Shown: one piece after another, positions 1 to 14,037 of the stretch | Layout: the number at the start of each line of letters is the position of its first letter | Position numbering within the stretch: position 1 is the stretch's first letter | DNA from: Opisthorchis felineus | Lineage: Eukaryota > Platyhelminthes > Trematoda > Opisthorchiida > Opisthorchiidae | Direction: 5' to 3' | NCBI GenBank assembly: GCA_004794785.1 | Contig: SJOL01002939.1 | Location: 319,115-383,114 of the forward strand | DNA: 64,000 bases | The notes under the pieces: model-generated | Database searches by the model: none | Told to the model about the DNA's origin: nothing | What the model saw: only the letters and a program-made list of their open reading frames with translations | Made by a program: the position numbers and the translations under genes

Positions 1-3000
1 GGTGTTCTCGTCACAGTATGGGCATTCCTGTGTTTCGTAAGTCGTTCCGCAGCATAATTGCAAAAATTGCTGTCGATTTCACTGAAAAGTTCATTACGAG
101 GCTTATGCACTGACTACTTTTGGACGGCCTATATTCCCTAAAGGAGGAATCTAGTTGGTAATTCCAGCAACACAGTGGTTGACACTAAATGTCCCAGCTT
201 TATCGGCTTCGTGAAGCCTCGATAAAATTCCATAGGAATTCCTTATAGGACTGCTAAACGTGCCGTTTGAAATTTGGGGATGACTCGACGTCAACTTAAG
301 GTGCCTCAAATGATTTCAGTCTAGGTAAATATTTTCAACAATTCCAATCGTTTGCGTCTGCGAGCACTAACAAGTCCTTTTCTATTGTCGACCACCGTGC
401 ACAGATTCGACTGCAGTGAATTATCCGCAATATGTTGATTGTGAGAAGACTTTCCTTTTGGTGGGCTGATTGTGACAGTTTGAGTCCACCTGCCTAAAGC
501 AGGACGGTTTTTATTTCTGCCAGAAAGCCCGTTTTTACGGTAACTGGTAATTAATTTAGCTTATATGCCGTGCAAGTACTTGTTACTCAGTGAACGTCCT
601 GACTTCTCAGACATATGCAGCACACTACTCGTGCTGCCTTTTTTTGTCCGGTGTTCTTTCAATACTCCTGTGTACTCTTTTCGATATTGTAAATCTATTT
701 AATGTTAGTTTTTTAACCCATTGTTTATTTTTTGCCTGGATTTCGGGCATTGAATTTTTGATCCTCGAATTCCCCGGCTCTTCTTGTGCTGATTTACCTG
801 GTGAGCTTCGGAACACATCACTCGATCGTTTTCACCTATCTACCTCGTCATGTTTTTTTAACCTCATATGCCCTGAAATTTTCTTTTAACCTGGTCCAGT
901 CTTATCCCAACTTTCATGGTATCATTGTCCTAGGTGGCCCGTGAGCGGCAGTTCGTTAAATCTTCTTTAATATTTCCTGATGCAGCAGCTTAGCGATATT
1001 GATTCTGAACAGTTCGTCCTAGTTGTCCTACAACGAGGAAGCTGTTCCAGGTCCAATCAAATTTTGAAACTCACCGACGCATGTTTCGTAACGTAATCTG
1101 CATCAAAAATTATCTATCTGAAACTCTCTTAAAAGGTGTTGTAAGTTCTTAGAAATGTTCATGGTCAATTTTTGATGCAAGGGGCAGCTTTTCATTACTG
1201 GACAGTGGTCGAAGATTCTACAGTCGGCTTAAGTTGATGTCTGCAGCCGACAACCACGGATTTAGTTCCGAAAGGGTCCCATTATTCAGGCCAGTTTTTT
1301 ATTCTTCATGGCCTCATCAAGCACCCAGATCACTCATCAGAATGACCGACATGTAGACTTACCGCAACTCGTATATTTCTCTCTTCCCAGCTTTTGGGTG
1401 AGACATTGAATAACCATAGACGTTGGCAAATTGGCATAAATTGTTCTTGACGGTGAAAGCCTAGGCGTTAATGTCCTCGCCCTGGCATTACCCCGTAGAT
1501 CCACTATAATTCCATTCACGTGATTGGCTGCTGAATATCCTACTCGCTGATCCTTTGGACTGTTTTTAACGTTCCAGAACAAGAAGGTGCTCTGTCAGCT
1601 TTCTATAATTTTCTTTCGTCGACGAACCAAGTTTCGTTGGGAGCAGCTAGAACGGTATGACAGCGTTGATTTTCCTGGCAAGAATTACCGTATACCTTCC
1701 AAATCCTCGGCTTCCGCCCCTGTCCAGAAAGCTCCCAACATTTCAGGTTCCAAGATAGAGTTGTTGTGTTATTATGCTTTGTTCGTCACGGCTAAGTGGC
1801 ACCACTTTCGTGCCTTCAAGGACTTTAGGTGTTTCTAAACTTTTGGTTCGATGGTCTAAGCCATTCTCTATCAAATCTATCTTTGAACAGTCATAATGTT
1901 CCGTACAATGTGCAATAAATATCAGAAATGAACCTTTCAGCCAACACCTTTTGTTCTAAAGTTGATTGAAGTTGGGGAACCCACAGTTCGATCCACTTGG
2001 TTGTGGAGGAAGATCCAGCTTAACAGAGCTGAGAATAAATCATAACTTCCTGACCCACAATGCTACTGTGTACAATAGGTGCACTTGGAACAAAACATGA
2101 CTCCCAGTTTTTATAAACAACTGCACCGTGTTAGATAATGTGATGCTAGTCACAGTCAGCCGTTGAGTACCCAGGATGTGCGGTTTTTAGGGCCAACATT
2201 TTCTAAACCGTTATTCTTCTGGGAAATACAGCTCTTCTTCCTCCGTAGACACGGACGTTAACAGCAGTACGATTCAGATTGTTGGCGATTGTTGAGGCTG
2301 TTGGAATCCCGTTGTGAACCCTTCAGGTACGTGTCAAAGTATCTTATTCGATGGTTGAACTTTTGTTGCAAAACGGTCGGCCCAGATACTCCTTCAAAGT
2401 TGAAAACGTCGTAAATGTATTTTCTGACTGAATCTATTGACATCATTGCCACCTTTACTCGCAAAATTCGGTGTAGACTAAGCATGAGTATTCTATGCTT
2501 TTTCCAGTAAGTTTTTGCCATCCTGACGTAATGACTCCCGCCACAAAACTAATGTCCGTTTGTGAGCATCTTCCATCACCTAAGTATGTTCGCTCTGACA
2601 GCGTTGTCTCAGTAAACAGTATAATTGCACATTAAGTCTGCCTTGTTCCACAGTTGCTATTTGTCTGGCCGCTCTCGGTTGGCCTTTTTATGTCAAACCG
2701 TTAGGGAAAAATTTCTAGAAAGTATAGCTCGCTGGATCATTTTAGGTTTGCAGCCTCACCAGACGACAAAATAACTTTTCTGGTCTATTACAATGAAAGT
2801 AATTCCCGAAGTATAACTGTCAACTTACTCGAAACTTCACATGGCCCTGCTCTCTTCACATGATGTGAAACTTGGCATCTGAGAAACCTTGTCAATGAGA
2901 GCGTTTTATTATTGAGCACCGTTCAGTGATCTGCTTCAGAAGCATCGGATTACTAGAACCCTACAACTGGCCTTCCCTTGGAATATCCTCCAATGGGGCA

Positions 3001-6000
3001 TAAGGTATCCGGTTATTTTTTTCCACCCCCGTTTCCACTTATCTGAAGTGGCCGATGAATAGAGGATAATCGGTGAAGTCGTCTGATGTTTTCAGCTACA
3101 GGTTCATGGTAGACAGGAAGACAGCTGTTCGTTTTCAAATCAACTCTCCCTCTTCCGCTCTGATATTCTTCTAACCCTACATTTAACGTCGAATTCGCTT
3201 CCGCTTCATGAATGTCGCATTACATAGGTCCCACTTCCTGGTGAAAATCCATTATCCGTTAGGACAAACTAATTACCATTCGGTCTATACTCGCACATGT
3301 AGGCCGGATGCAGTTGGCAGGTAAGTTGTCAGTAAAAACAAGAAAGTGCCGAGTTTCAGTTAAGTGAGGGAGTGCTTTGAAAAGTCGATGAACACGAGCA
3401 TTAGGGACCAATATATACAGCAAAGAAACCAGGTTGTCTCAAACCCATTTATTGGGATCTATCACAAGGTGATAAACCCTGATAGGTAATTAAACGGCGC
3501 TGAACTGAGAGTGACTGAGAGTGCCCGACTAATGAATTAGCCCTTCTGGCTACAGAACTTTGACATTGACTATGAATTTTTGTTGTTAACAAGACACTGT
3601 AAGTGTCTGCTTGAGTAGTTAGGTACCAGGTTTTGCAAGCTATATTTATTATGTGCTCTGCCTAGAGGTCTGTAACGCAAGATATCCTGTTCTGTTGCCA
3701 CACTCTCCGTAGGTTACACCAAAAGAGTTCATTCACTCAAGCCAACTCAGCTTTCTAGGCATACTGCCGAACTGTTTCGTTCACCACTGTTTCTTCTCCT
3801 TGAGTAGCAATAGCGTGCGCGGAAGCCGAACAACTTGGTCCTGCAAGCTTTGGGATGGACTCTTCTCGGTTCACCGGAAATCCTCCATAGTCCCAGCACT
3901 AAACCTTGCCAAATGAACGGGAATGTCATAAAAAGTCTTGTGACCGCAAGCTTTGCTCTTCTCTGCCTCATGTTCCTGCATTTCTCTCAGTCATTCATGG
4001 CCATCAACCTGGCATTCTGGGAACTTTGTTGATTCACCTGCCTTTCTGTAACCACAGTAGTTATATCCATTTGTCCTTGTCACACCGGCTTTCGTCTTAT
4101 GCTTCTGTACCGAATATCTCAACAGAATAAAAGCGTCGTAGACGGTAGTCAAGTGGGTCGGCCTGACTTATGTTGTTTATATCATCATCATCAATGTCGA
4201 CGGTATAACAACAATGCTCAACACTGATGAATCTCTGCTTTTTATAGGAAGTGTATAACTAATGTATTGTGGGAAACAGCGGTGAGATCACTTGTTTAAA
4301 CAGATTTTCCTCTCTCCTGACAACTCATAAAATTCAACTAACCGAGCGTTATTCACGCAGCTATTTGGTGAATTGCAAATTATTAAGCGCAGGAGACCTA
4401 GAACAACATGCTTTGTGCAGGGAGGACGTGAAAGGCCAATAACAATACTTCAAAGTAGCACACATATGAGTACATTTCTGGGTGATTACAGTTCTATATT
4501 ATTTGCCAGTATCATTTTGCATACTTCTCATTAAATTGTGCAAAAGCTTCATCTCCAAATCGTATCATGGTTCCTGTCTTAACCTATGCAGACCTCGTTA
4601 AGGTGTCCAGCATGTTTTGAGTAATTTTCTGTCTGTATCCGTCTGTAGGATACATTAAAAATCAAACAGCTGAGGAGAAAACCATAATACCATTAGTTAG
4701 TTAATTGGATTCTGAGGCGATAATGTGTTTAAATATCAGTTTTTTATCTTTATTTTTACAGGAAAACGCAAAGCTTTGGTTGCTACGTATCCTATTGAGG
4801 AATTAGCCACGGTTTTTACTTTTTGTTCAGCTGAATAATGCTTGTCCAAAACAAAAGTTGAATCAGAAATATATTTTGTCCGCCAGGACCATATTAATAG
4901 TGACATGAACCTTCCAGATCACACGTTTCATCATCTTAGAACATAACCCTTCCATTCGTGATTCTAAAAGACGTCATCTGCGACTGATTTAACCAGGTGC
5001 TTTATGTGTTCTTTTCCGCTAGAGCGAATTTCCCCTTCTATGTATTGCAAACACAGATAATCCCGCGACTTCCGCCTCGTAATGTGGTGTAGTTTTCTGT
5101 GATTACCGGTTTTTGGTATCTAAATTTAGTAATAAACCAAGAGAATTTTCACCAAAAGTGAACAAACAAATCAGGTTTAGTGTGCTATCCTAGAGCAGAA
5201 TCAAGTGGACTGTCATTTTTTTGCATCGAGGGCATAACTCGTCAGTGAACACTGTTTCTCGCTGCAAAAACTGAACTGTAACTCTACAGCGTGACCGGTT
5301 GAATCCGTAAGGTAACTGTCGAAAGAGGCTGAGGATTAGTTACTGAGGAGATCATTGGAATGGCTTTAATGGCTTTTCGCACTACCTCGGCACAGGTTTT
5401 CTTGCAGGAGTTCTGCACACACGAAATCGAAGTTGATTATTTGTTCACTTATTGCTCTGTTGTTCCAAACTAAGTTAAAACAAAGTAAGAGAACTTGACA
5501 AAACGGATGGCCGAATTTCATTCCGTCAACTGTGATCGTCTATATGTCTTGAGTTTTCTCACTGTAACATGAGATTGCTGTTTTTATCCGAAACAACATT
5601 CTACTTGGTGGGAGGGAAGTGCCAGCAGGAATTCTCGTAATAATACAGTATCTGTAAAATTCAGTGTTCATATGGATCTTAGGGTGTACAGCTTGACATC
5701 CTTGTTTTTAAAACACTAAATTCGGCACGGTGTAACACCCAGGGCAATGAGGTGGTATCCTCAAAGAGATCAGCACTCGCCTAACAGCAAACGAATTTGT
5801 AATTCTGAAGACCTTGTTCACACATGACTTAAAACCGTATTTAGGTCAAGTTCACCAGAATATTTTTCACTTTTCGAGTTCACAAAGGTGAAGTTACAAT
5901 TTTGTTGCTTGAGAATTTTGATATTTTTCTACGTAAATCATGAAGCTTCAGAACAAGGAACTAGAAAACGTGGAAAAATCTCTATGGGTAAGAACTGCTC

Positions 6001-8925
6001 ACTGGAAAGTGTAACTTACTCATTGGCTTGGACTTTCACCGTGGCGGTTAGGCGCCAGTATGCAGTACTCGCGTTCTGCTGTCATCAATGACGGTGCTGA
6101 ATCACGCCAACGATATTTTTGTTTTACACGCTTAGTTGGGTTTATGGGTAGTGAACCTGTTATCTATTCCATTATAATTACGTCTCCTGCACACTGTGCT
6201 GTAGGCATGTATGACTGTGTTCTGTGATGGTATACTGAGATAACTGCCCTTATGCCGAGCATCGAGCATGCCTTGGTCGTACGACAAGGCATTTGTCGGA
6301 CAGAGTGCGAGAACACAATACCATGTTTCTAAGTGGTAGTTGGAAGAAACCGAGCTCAAGTGAAATTGCATCATATTTGGCCGAAACAAGTACCTCTGAA
6401 CCGATTACAACTGGTACGATCCAGATTACTATCAGTTGCAGAGGTGGTCGGAATCCGACTTCTGAATCCACAACTTTGTGTCCAAAAGAAACTTGTGCGA
6501 CCTCTGAACTTGAATTGGCCTGCGAAAAATACGGTCCCACAAGCCTATTTTACACTGACGTCATTTACTTGATTCCGTGACCCATTGACCTACCCCACCC
6601 TTCCTTTGATTTCCACCTCACTAAAATGTGTGTACCAGCAATACTAATATTTTTACGTGATTTCTAGTACCATATAAACTTTTGATGCATTAGCCAAGAG
6701 GAACAATCACAGAAAACATGCTTTGTTCGCTAACTTCATTCTTCTCATGACTTCCATGGGTATATTCGACCACTTGAGGCCATTTAGCCACGTCGTCAAG
6801 TCAAAAGACATTTTGTTTGTAAAAGTCTGGGAGGTGAGTTTTCTGCAATTTTACGGCAGTTCACTTACCTTTGGGCTGACCAAACAGACTGACATTCCAA
6901 CTTATTCGCAGGCTTGTATAACCACAAATGCCTGGACAGTTAACTAACACTTCCTGTCCCAGTGCACTATGCACGTTAGCGGTAGGTTACTAAAAGATAA
7001 GACCTGTGTTATGCTACTGTGCATGCTGTCAAATAGGATGCCAGAATAGAGCGTTCCGAAACTGTCCCCCACCCTGCGGAGAACTGCTGATATGAGCCAT
7101 CACCAGTTTGGTGGGAACTCGTGCCGTGTGACTTGAATATTGTGCGCCTTCGCAGAAACAAACCTCAACCTACACCGAAGACCAATTTTTCGATATCAAG
7201 GTTCGAACACACTTTGAAAAAGTCCAGCCCAGAATATTCTTCTACTGCTTTGTCAGTTCGTCCAAATATAAAATTCGTATCTTTAGGACACAACTGCTAT
7301 TATTGGCCTGTCCCATCAAGAACATCCTCACGCAAGGCGAACCCTCTAAAAAGCGCACTTTTCTTTTGCCCTTCTTTGTTTATGTTCATCTCATAGAACA
7401 CAAACTCTGAAAGTGGCTTAGTTTTAGTCGTCCCCGTTAGATGGGAAGGACTGCATTTTCGGTTTCATACTTTCCTACCAGTGTAACGGCGTATACTGCT
7501 GATGAGGCATACGAGTAGTCTGTGGTCCTGTCGAAGCTCCGCCCCGCGTCTAATGGAAGGCGAAGTTTATTACGGAACTTGTGGAAATTCTTTGCAGTGT
7601 TCGTTTACAATTGCCTAATAGTCAGTGGATACCCATAAAATTTCAAGAAGACGTGTAAGAATGTTCGGTTTTTTAAAACTATGTGCAAATGAGATGTTTC
7701 CTTTCCAACAGCTTGTAACTGATTAGTTGGTGTTCACTAATAAGCAACTTATCAGCGAAGGGTTTTCCTCCTTCCACCAATAGATTCAAACTAATTATAT
7801 AATTCATAATATGTATGCTGGAAAACCAGAAAATTCGCACGTCTTCAGTCGGATCATGGTGTTTGAAACCAGCTTCACAATAGCTGCGCATGAAATTGAA
7901 AGGAGAACAAATGACAATTTCTTTGTTACGCATAACTTTGTGGGCAACTGGTTTTTTTTAATATATTGCTACTGGGGGTTTTCGTCATAATGATTGGAGC
8001 AAACTTCAGTGCCCACACTCAACCATTACTTTACACCGGCTTGTACATTTGTGCATATGATAGACCTCTCATTAAGCACTCTTCGGAGGAACTGCTTTTA
8101 GCAAATCAGAAAATTCCCACCCCTGAGCACTTACTAAGCACAAAATATCTCTTTTGACGACCACTTACCCCACTTTCTTTCGATATGAGACCCCTTTCGA
8201 TTAGCATCTGAACTAGTCATGAAAGTGATTAGAGATATTGCGCACTATCCGAAGCTTCTATCCAAAGAGAACTACGGGGGATGATAAGAAGAGGGTAGAA
8301 ATGTAGTTTGATAGGGTACATCCAACTGTCTCGTAAGCACTGGCAGGCCCACCACGGCTGTATTTTCACCTGTTCTAAATACAAGCAAGGTTAAACGAAC
8401 AAAAAATATTCACTTGGTTCAACTTCTGGTATAACGTTTAACCACACATTGCCAATTTGATCAACTGTGTGAAGCGGAATTTCATTACATTTCCCCTTTA
8501 ATGTTTATATTTGGGGGTCTTTTAGCTACCGAATTGTTCGACGAATAAGGCAAGTGTACACTTTGCATCATTCAGCCTAATGTACATTTCTCACAGAGCA
8601 TCCGTAGTGTTTGCTATGAAAGGGTGGTATCCGAATATCAGAAAACCGGCCGGATGCAAGTGCGATATAACTGCGACTCCCTAGATGTGCCTTATTCGCG
8701 AAAAGCACATTATTCGATCAGTCTCTGCCATAGAGCCTGGTTTGTGCACCATGGCACCGATTACCTGGATTTCTTCGCTGTGTATGGTTTCAGTTAACTG
8801 CTGGAAAATTCAATTACAGTGCCTTCGTGGATTGTTCAAACGGTAAATGAAGATGAAAATATATCGCAGTTGTATATCGCTCATTTGCGATCAGAATATT
8901 TTCAGTTGCGACTCCAATGAATTCC

Positions 8926-9150
8926 TCGTACGTAATTCTCTTAGATGAAAATGCTCGTAGGTTTTCTGAAAACTCTTTAGCAGCCCACGAAGGGTCCGGT
9001 TTCTCCCTTCATGAAGCACACTGATTGGGTGCAGACCCCGATTACCTATCGATCTTGTGTTCTGCTTGAACTTGAATTGTTCGAACTTCGATAAATACAC
9101 TCATTTGTACACCAATTCGCTTTTAACGGGAGGCTCAGCTGAGTCCTAGC
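8926..9150 (-). mobile_element. family 1 remnant
   Basis: Minus-strand matches include GAGTTTTCAG, GTGGGCTGCT, GAAACCGG, a linker with TTCAAGTTCAAGCAG, and plus-strand ATAAATACACTCATTTG at 9090. The CUGAUGA half of the HHR is destroyed (AUCAGUG). Old and diverged. Confidence 0.55.
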
Positions 9151-9575
9151 CGAGTATGTTATGTGTGATATACTTCAAGCGAATGTGCTGCACAAAGTCC
9201 GTCTTATGTTCTAGTTGGAACGATATTCGAAATATCGCAGCATATTTTATTAAAGGATTTTTTCGCAATATTACTGGTGTCCCTCCCCATTAACGTGGTG
9301 CCCTTGTAGGCGCACTGCGTACAACGTAACGGATCGTGCAAATACTCACAGTCCTGTTACAAAATATCAGGACAACACAGCTACCTCCAGAGATATTACA
9401 GTTAGAGCACGTAGTGTTCTTCAGTTTCATCCAATTTGCTAGAAAGCTTTTGGTCACTGTTACGGGTAATAACGCTCACCGCAGGTGAACTGGGAATCCC
9501 CAAGGCTATTTAGTGTGTAGAGGACTGATTTATGATTTCTAATACACATGCTGTCCGGTCACTGAAGCCAATTTA

Positions 9576-9745
9576 GGCTGAAAAGCCGAGAAGCACCATA
9601 CACCTGTTTCCTCCTTGTTGAGAATCATCACCAGCGCGCATCTCACGTGACTCGGAGACTTTCAAACCCGCGGTTGAACACTCAACCGTTTGGTCACGAG
9701 GCGCTGATCAGTGATGCGATTAGCTCTTACTTAGACAGGACGTAG
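9576..9745. repeat. family 3 dispersed repeat, copy 1
   Basis: Shares an ordered series of blocks with 44150-44345: GCTGAAAAGCCGAGAAGCAC, CTGTTTC, AATCATCACCA, GCGCATCTC, GCTGATCAGTGATGCGATTA, then GCTCTTACTTAGA. No coding capacity or clear terminal repeats. Type unknown. Confidence 0.55.
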
Positions 9746-10575
9746 CGTCGCTCATCCTTCAGTCGTGAAAACCACATCACATGGTCACTTTTAACTGGCT
9801 CCTCAAGTGAAAACTTCTCGGGAGGAGGTTCTATTCGCTTTTGAATTTAGGTTTCCTTTGAGCTATTTATTGATTTTTGGTGGTAAGGAAATTTGATAAT
9901 TTGTCGTTATTGCAGCTGGCGCAGAAATCTTTTTAAGCCTACGGTTCTGTAATGTATAGCACGATAATCCATAAAAAAGATTCCCCTTACGCTCGGTGAG
10001 TCACTAAAAGCTGACTGCTCTTTGCATTATGTTCTACTTAGTTTGCGCAGGAAGGCCAAGCCTCCGCATTTGCGAATTGTGCAGCAGAATGGTCTATGCC
10101 AAAATGAGCTTACAATGGTGACTAGTGGATATTACTGCAACCATCGGAATTTCAAACATAACATCTCCAGTTTGTAGCACTCTTCACTGTTTTTCACATT
10201 TAAGTGACGTACCATGCAATAAAAACAACATTTTTAGAGGTGGATGTTTGTGTTGCCGAAGAGAGCCGCACAACAAGCCCAAGTATGTACACAAGAAACC
10301 TTCGGAGCTGAAAATACAGGCCCACTCCGCACTTATTGACACAGTAGTTCTGATGAACTTGGGTCGCTGTTTCGATGAATGGATTCAAAATCTCAGTATA
10401 GTTGAAGAAAATGACTATCAATAATTAATAAATTCAGCGAAATCTGAGTTTAGTGCTTCCAACCTAAGTGGATAAACCATGATAATCATACCGGAACATG
10501 AGGTAAATTGTTCCCCACAAATCTCCTAGCCACCCGCAAAGACTGCAAGTACCAATAAAAGTTCAGCTCTGTTCT

Positions 10576-10581
10576 TTTATT
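10576..10581 (-). terminator. candidate polyadenylation signal of Meis
   Basis: AATAAA on the minus strand, about 520 nt past the stop codon at 11098. It is the first exact hexamer I noticed downstream. The block 11097-10576 would then be the 3'UTR. No transcript evidence; another AATAAA lies further down near 9866. Confidence 0.35.
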
Positions 10582-11097
10582 TGTTAGTGTAGAAACACAG
10601 TAAGACCAAGGGGAGAACATACTGACTGATGCAATCAAAAACTGCGGGCCCGAAGACAGAGGGACCGCAAAAATTCATGGGAAAGAAGTCGTAAAGGGTC
10701 GATGAGATGATAACTGGAATCACTTCTACACGATCACAATCGCAGTTTGCGTAATAAATACCCTGTATAGCACTTTTGGGGATAAGTGGGATATGCCTAA
10801 GTCATTGTCTGGGATTAAAAGTGATCGGGAAAGAAAGAGTGAGAAGGAGAGCGGGCTGTACTTTGTCATGACAATTTCTTATGCTTTGTCATGCATATTG
10901 TGTACAGGAAAGTTAATTGTAACTCACAAGTTCGGGCGAATCGGTATACACAGCATGTCAAAGAAGCTAACTGAAGTCCACACTAGAAAGTGTTTCCATC
11001 CCGAAGTTAGAAGCAAAAAACGAAGTCATTAAAATTACCTCCGGAGGTGGAGTTGGGCATTTGCTGTTTATCTAGCAGACTGGCAAACAAATAGAAA

Positions 11098-11774
11098 TCA
11101 GTTTGTAGCTCCAGTGGCACCAACCATTCGAGGATTTAGGCTATGCATGGTTGCGCCACCTTCACTCCCGTGACTGCTATTGCTCTCGGTACTGGCGCTG
11201 TTTCCCCGGTAGCCACGACCGTTATATCCACTCGGATAATTGGAGCTACTGGTACTGCCCATAATCGTAGAATTGTAGAAAGCAGATGCAGCTTCAAACC
11301 CATTTGAAACTCCTGCAGGTAAGTTGCCCCCAGCATAGTAGGCAGCCAATGCTGGATTATTCAACGCATAGCCAGTAAGTGGATCAAACTGGCCATAGTA
11401 GGAGAATGCTGAGGGGTATGCAGTGGAGGTTAGATTCGAACAGCTCTCAGACCCACTTCCCACTGCTGCAGCAACCGCGGCCGGTAGTAGGCCACTGTAG
11501 GACGAGGAGGACGTATGCGAACCTGGTTCAGGTCGATCTTGACTGCTCAATGCACGATCACTGTTGAAAAATTCGGACATGAAAGAGTTGTTTGGTATTG
11601 TGTCATCCAGTGGATGTTCACGTGGAACATTCGAGCACTGATTGTTGGAAAAAGTTGTGCAGAAGCGTGAACCGGGATCCCCAGGTCCACCCATCGGATT
11701 TCCGGCAGAAGCTGCGGCCGCAACAGCTGCAGCCGCCAAGTACATATCGTTTGAGCTAGGATGGTTTGGAAACC
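11098..11774 (-). CDS. Meis: Meis exon g: terminal coding exon, Ser/Gly/Ala-rich C-terminus
   Basis: 677 nt including the TGA stop. Two bases complete Gly589, then 224 codons (590-813). The acceptor is TCCCAG before GG TTT CCA. The frame stays open upstream into the intron, but the phase fits the exon f donor. Visible features are AAAAVAAAASAG near residue 602, a second Ala patch (LPAAVAAAVGSGS), Ser-rich runs, a Tyr/Ala stretch (NNPALAAYYAGGN), and an end reading RMVGATGATN. No domain is recognised. It most likely corresponds to the MEIS C-terminal transactivation region, although the sequence is lineage-specific. The opposite strand also has short open frames, taken as shadows because GC-rich Ala/Gly codons leave few stops. 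Confidence 0.92.
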
Positions 11775-13926
11775 CTGGGACCGAAAAAAGTAATATTTTG
11801 ATTAGTGTCATGGTAACATACTGCTCATAAGAAAGTTCTGCTCAAAGTCAATACCTTCGAGAACCACAGGATGGTGTGCAACGTATGTACTGCATACTTC
11901 GCCACAGTTGCGTTTCTGAAATCGGGTTTGGACAGTAGTGAGCAGATCCAAGATAAGAGTGAACTAGTCACAGAACTGTGTCGCTCTTCCTCATTTAAGA
12001 GCAGTTAATCGTGCCCCATTCTTTCGAAACTCCGCGTTATTTTGAACCCTCGTGAGCCAACCCAGTGGGACACGAAGGCAAATTCAAGAAGAACTGGTAT
12101 ATTAACCCTCCAGGCTTTAACCTGCTCAGCAAGTTCATCCACTATGCCTGCTTGCACACAAACCCCAAATGGAAAAACCTCCCACGGAAGCTGCTCAAAT
12201 GATCCTAGTTCCCATAAGCACGTAACGGCATATCTGAAATTATAATTGTATCACAGAGTATCGCTGAAAATTTCGCAATCCCTTCATAATCCTCCTTTAT
12301 GACACCTTAAATGAAAATAAACAATCCTTAATATCGGCCAATTTAACCGCCCACAAAACTCGACGATTTGGTTAGAAAATGACTCCGCTAGAAAGCACTT
12401 ACCACACACTAAACTGACACGAAAGCCAAAGAAAACCAAAATTTCGAAATAATTGTCACGCAGATAGTACACCGCTATATATTCTGGAAAAATGAATTGT
12501 CGACATGTGTGCTTTTTTTAGGTGAAACCAGGCGGTAAGTAATATGTCCCCCCTATAAACACCATCATCACTCACAGAAGAGGACTATCACTTAGTCCCC
12601 CAAAACGTAATTCACTGGCAAACTGTCTCCTAAAGAAGACCAGTTTACAAGAAGAAACACGTTTAATCGGTCCTTTACAGTGGTGCTTCAAGAGAGACAG
12701 AATGTAAAACTATGTTATTCTAGAGGATTGACGTTTGACCAGTTGCGTCAAGTGACCTTCCGAAGGCTAAAATGTGTGGTAAGTTTGTCCATTCTCAATT
12801 ATCCGCTTACAAGAATCCTGCTTGATACTTGATCTGCCTTGTAATTGGTGCACTCATTAGAAGAAGACATATGAGACCGGCTACAAGTGACCTCATCTGA
12901 GAGGTGGTCCTGCGAACTCAAACGCTGGCTATCATATTTGACAGATCGTAGGGAAGCTGAAAGTCGATTAAGAATGAAGAAAGTGTAGCTGTGGTTTTTC
13001 ACCAGTTACACTGTCACGTTTTTGTCACCTCTCACTGTTGACAATTTGCAAAATTCTTCCCCTTCATTTTATTCCATCGTTTACTGTCTATCCACTATCC
13101 TTCAGTCAGATTAAACTCTTCTAGTCACGCCTATCACCTTTGACACTGGCTTTTGTTCTGACACAAGCTATTTCATGGCAGCAAAGCTGTACTTTAGAAT
13201 TCCTTTCTACCCAAAGTTTGCGGACCCTAAGGTGACTATAATCAACCTCTGTAACGGAATAATGCCGACCGTCAGTTGCAAGGGTCACAGAAACGGAGCA
13301 AGGGTGCGAACTATGTACGTCATGGATAGGGCGCCAATGGATTGACAACAGTATTGGCAAGATGATTAGTCTGACCAGTATGCGTGCAATGGCATTCACT
13401 GAAGTCCCTTTTATAAGTTTATGGAGTGTTGGTAAATGGCTGTGTAGTTCAGAGTAGTATTTAACTGTCCCCATCGCCAGAAGTTGCGAAGCTGGCGTCC
13501 TGCTGAGGTTTGGCTAGCTACCACACTGCAGTAAACACCTTACTGCATTTCCTCAAAGAAATAAAGTTGAGATCTGCCTCTGGAAGACCGGCGATTGAAA
13601 ATGTATCGTTGCATTAAAAACATAAGTGGGATATCTGTTCCCTATTTATACGAACTTCACCCACGAATTCAGCAAGCTCTAAATACCTGAGAATGTAAGC
13701 TCTTCGGAAAAACGAGCGGAAAATGACAAAATGTAACGACGAAAGCAATCCTTGTTGACTCTTAAATGTGTTGACAAGCTGATGTGATACTGCTGTGGTA
13801 AAGAGTGTTTGACAAAGAAGGTAAAATGTGTGAAATTCACCCTGGAATATCAGTAATGTTCTGCTTAAAAGTATTTACTTGCTGTACTTCTTGTCTAGGC
13901 TAAGGAAAGTCGAAAGTTAAACTCAC
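11775..13926 (-). other. Meis intron f-g
   Basis: 2152 nt with GTGAGT donor and TCCCAG acceptor, phase 1; the shortest intron seen here. No repeat of the families described here and no extra exon was recognised. A minus-strand open frame at 13121-13474 (117 codons) has no recognisable motif. Confidence 0.85.
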
Positions 13927-14037
13927 CGGCTGCTGCGGCTGCTGCCTGCGCAGCACGTGTGTACGCGGCGTACGGAGTTCCTTCCATATAATTTACACAA
14001 GACGGAGCCGCTTCAGCGGGTGAGTAAGCATGGGGAC
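13927..14037 (-). CDS. Meis: Meis exon f: C-terminal short exon with Ala run
   Basis: 111 nt. Two bases complete Gly552, then 36 codons (553-588) and one base carried on. The acceptor is AACACAG before GT CCC CAT; the donor is GCCG then GTGAGT. The product begins PHAYSPAEAAPSC and later reads NYMEGTPYAAYTRAAQ followed by six Ala. The opening GPHAYSP with a downstream YM resembles the homothorax C-terminus just after the homeodomain (GPHGYSP type), which supports its place in this gene. No catalytic or binding motif is visible; in this family the region belongs to the C-terminal activation part. It sits between exons e and g with compatible phase on both sides. Alternative use cannot be judged from sequence. 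Confidence 0.9.

Larger units (their letters stand above)
1..11097. other. Meis 3'UTR and downstream region, no recognisable gene
   Basis: AT-rich DNA with only short open frames (under 100 codons) that show no domain, no conserved motif and no convincing exon borders. It holds one decayed family 1 copy (8926-9150) and one family 3 repeat (9576-9745). A patch at 6250-6580 is open in one minus and two plus frames but translates to nothing I recognise. No RNA gene was found. Confidence 0.7.

Noticed and set aside
6250..6580. Three overlapping open frames (two plus, one minus)
   Set aside because: None gives a recognisable protein; overlap on both strands suggests few stop codons by composition.
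7499..7506. CTGATGAG word on the plus strand
   Set aside because: No GAAA partner at a suitable distance and no pairing stems.
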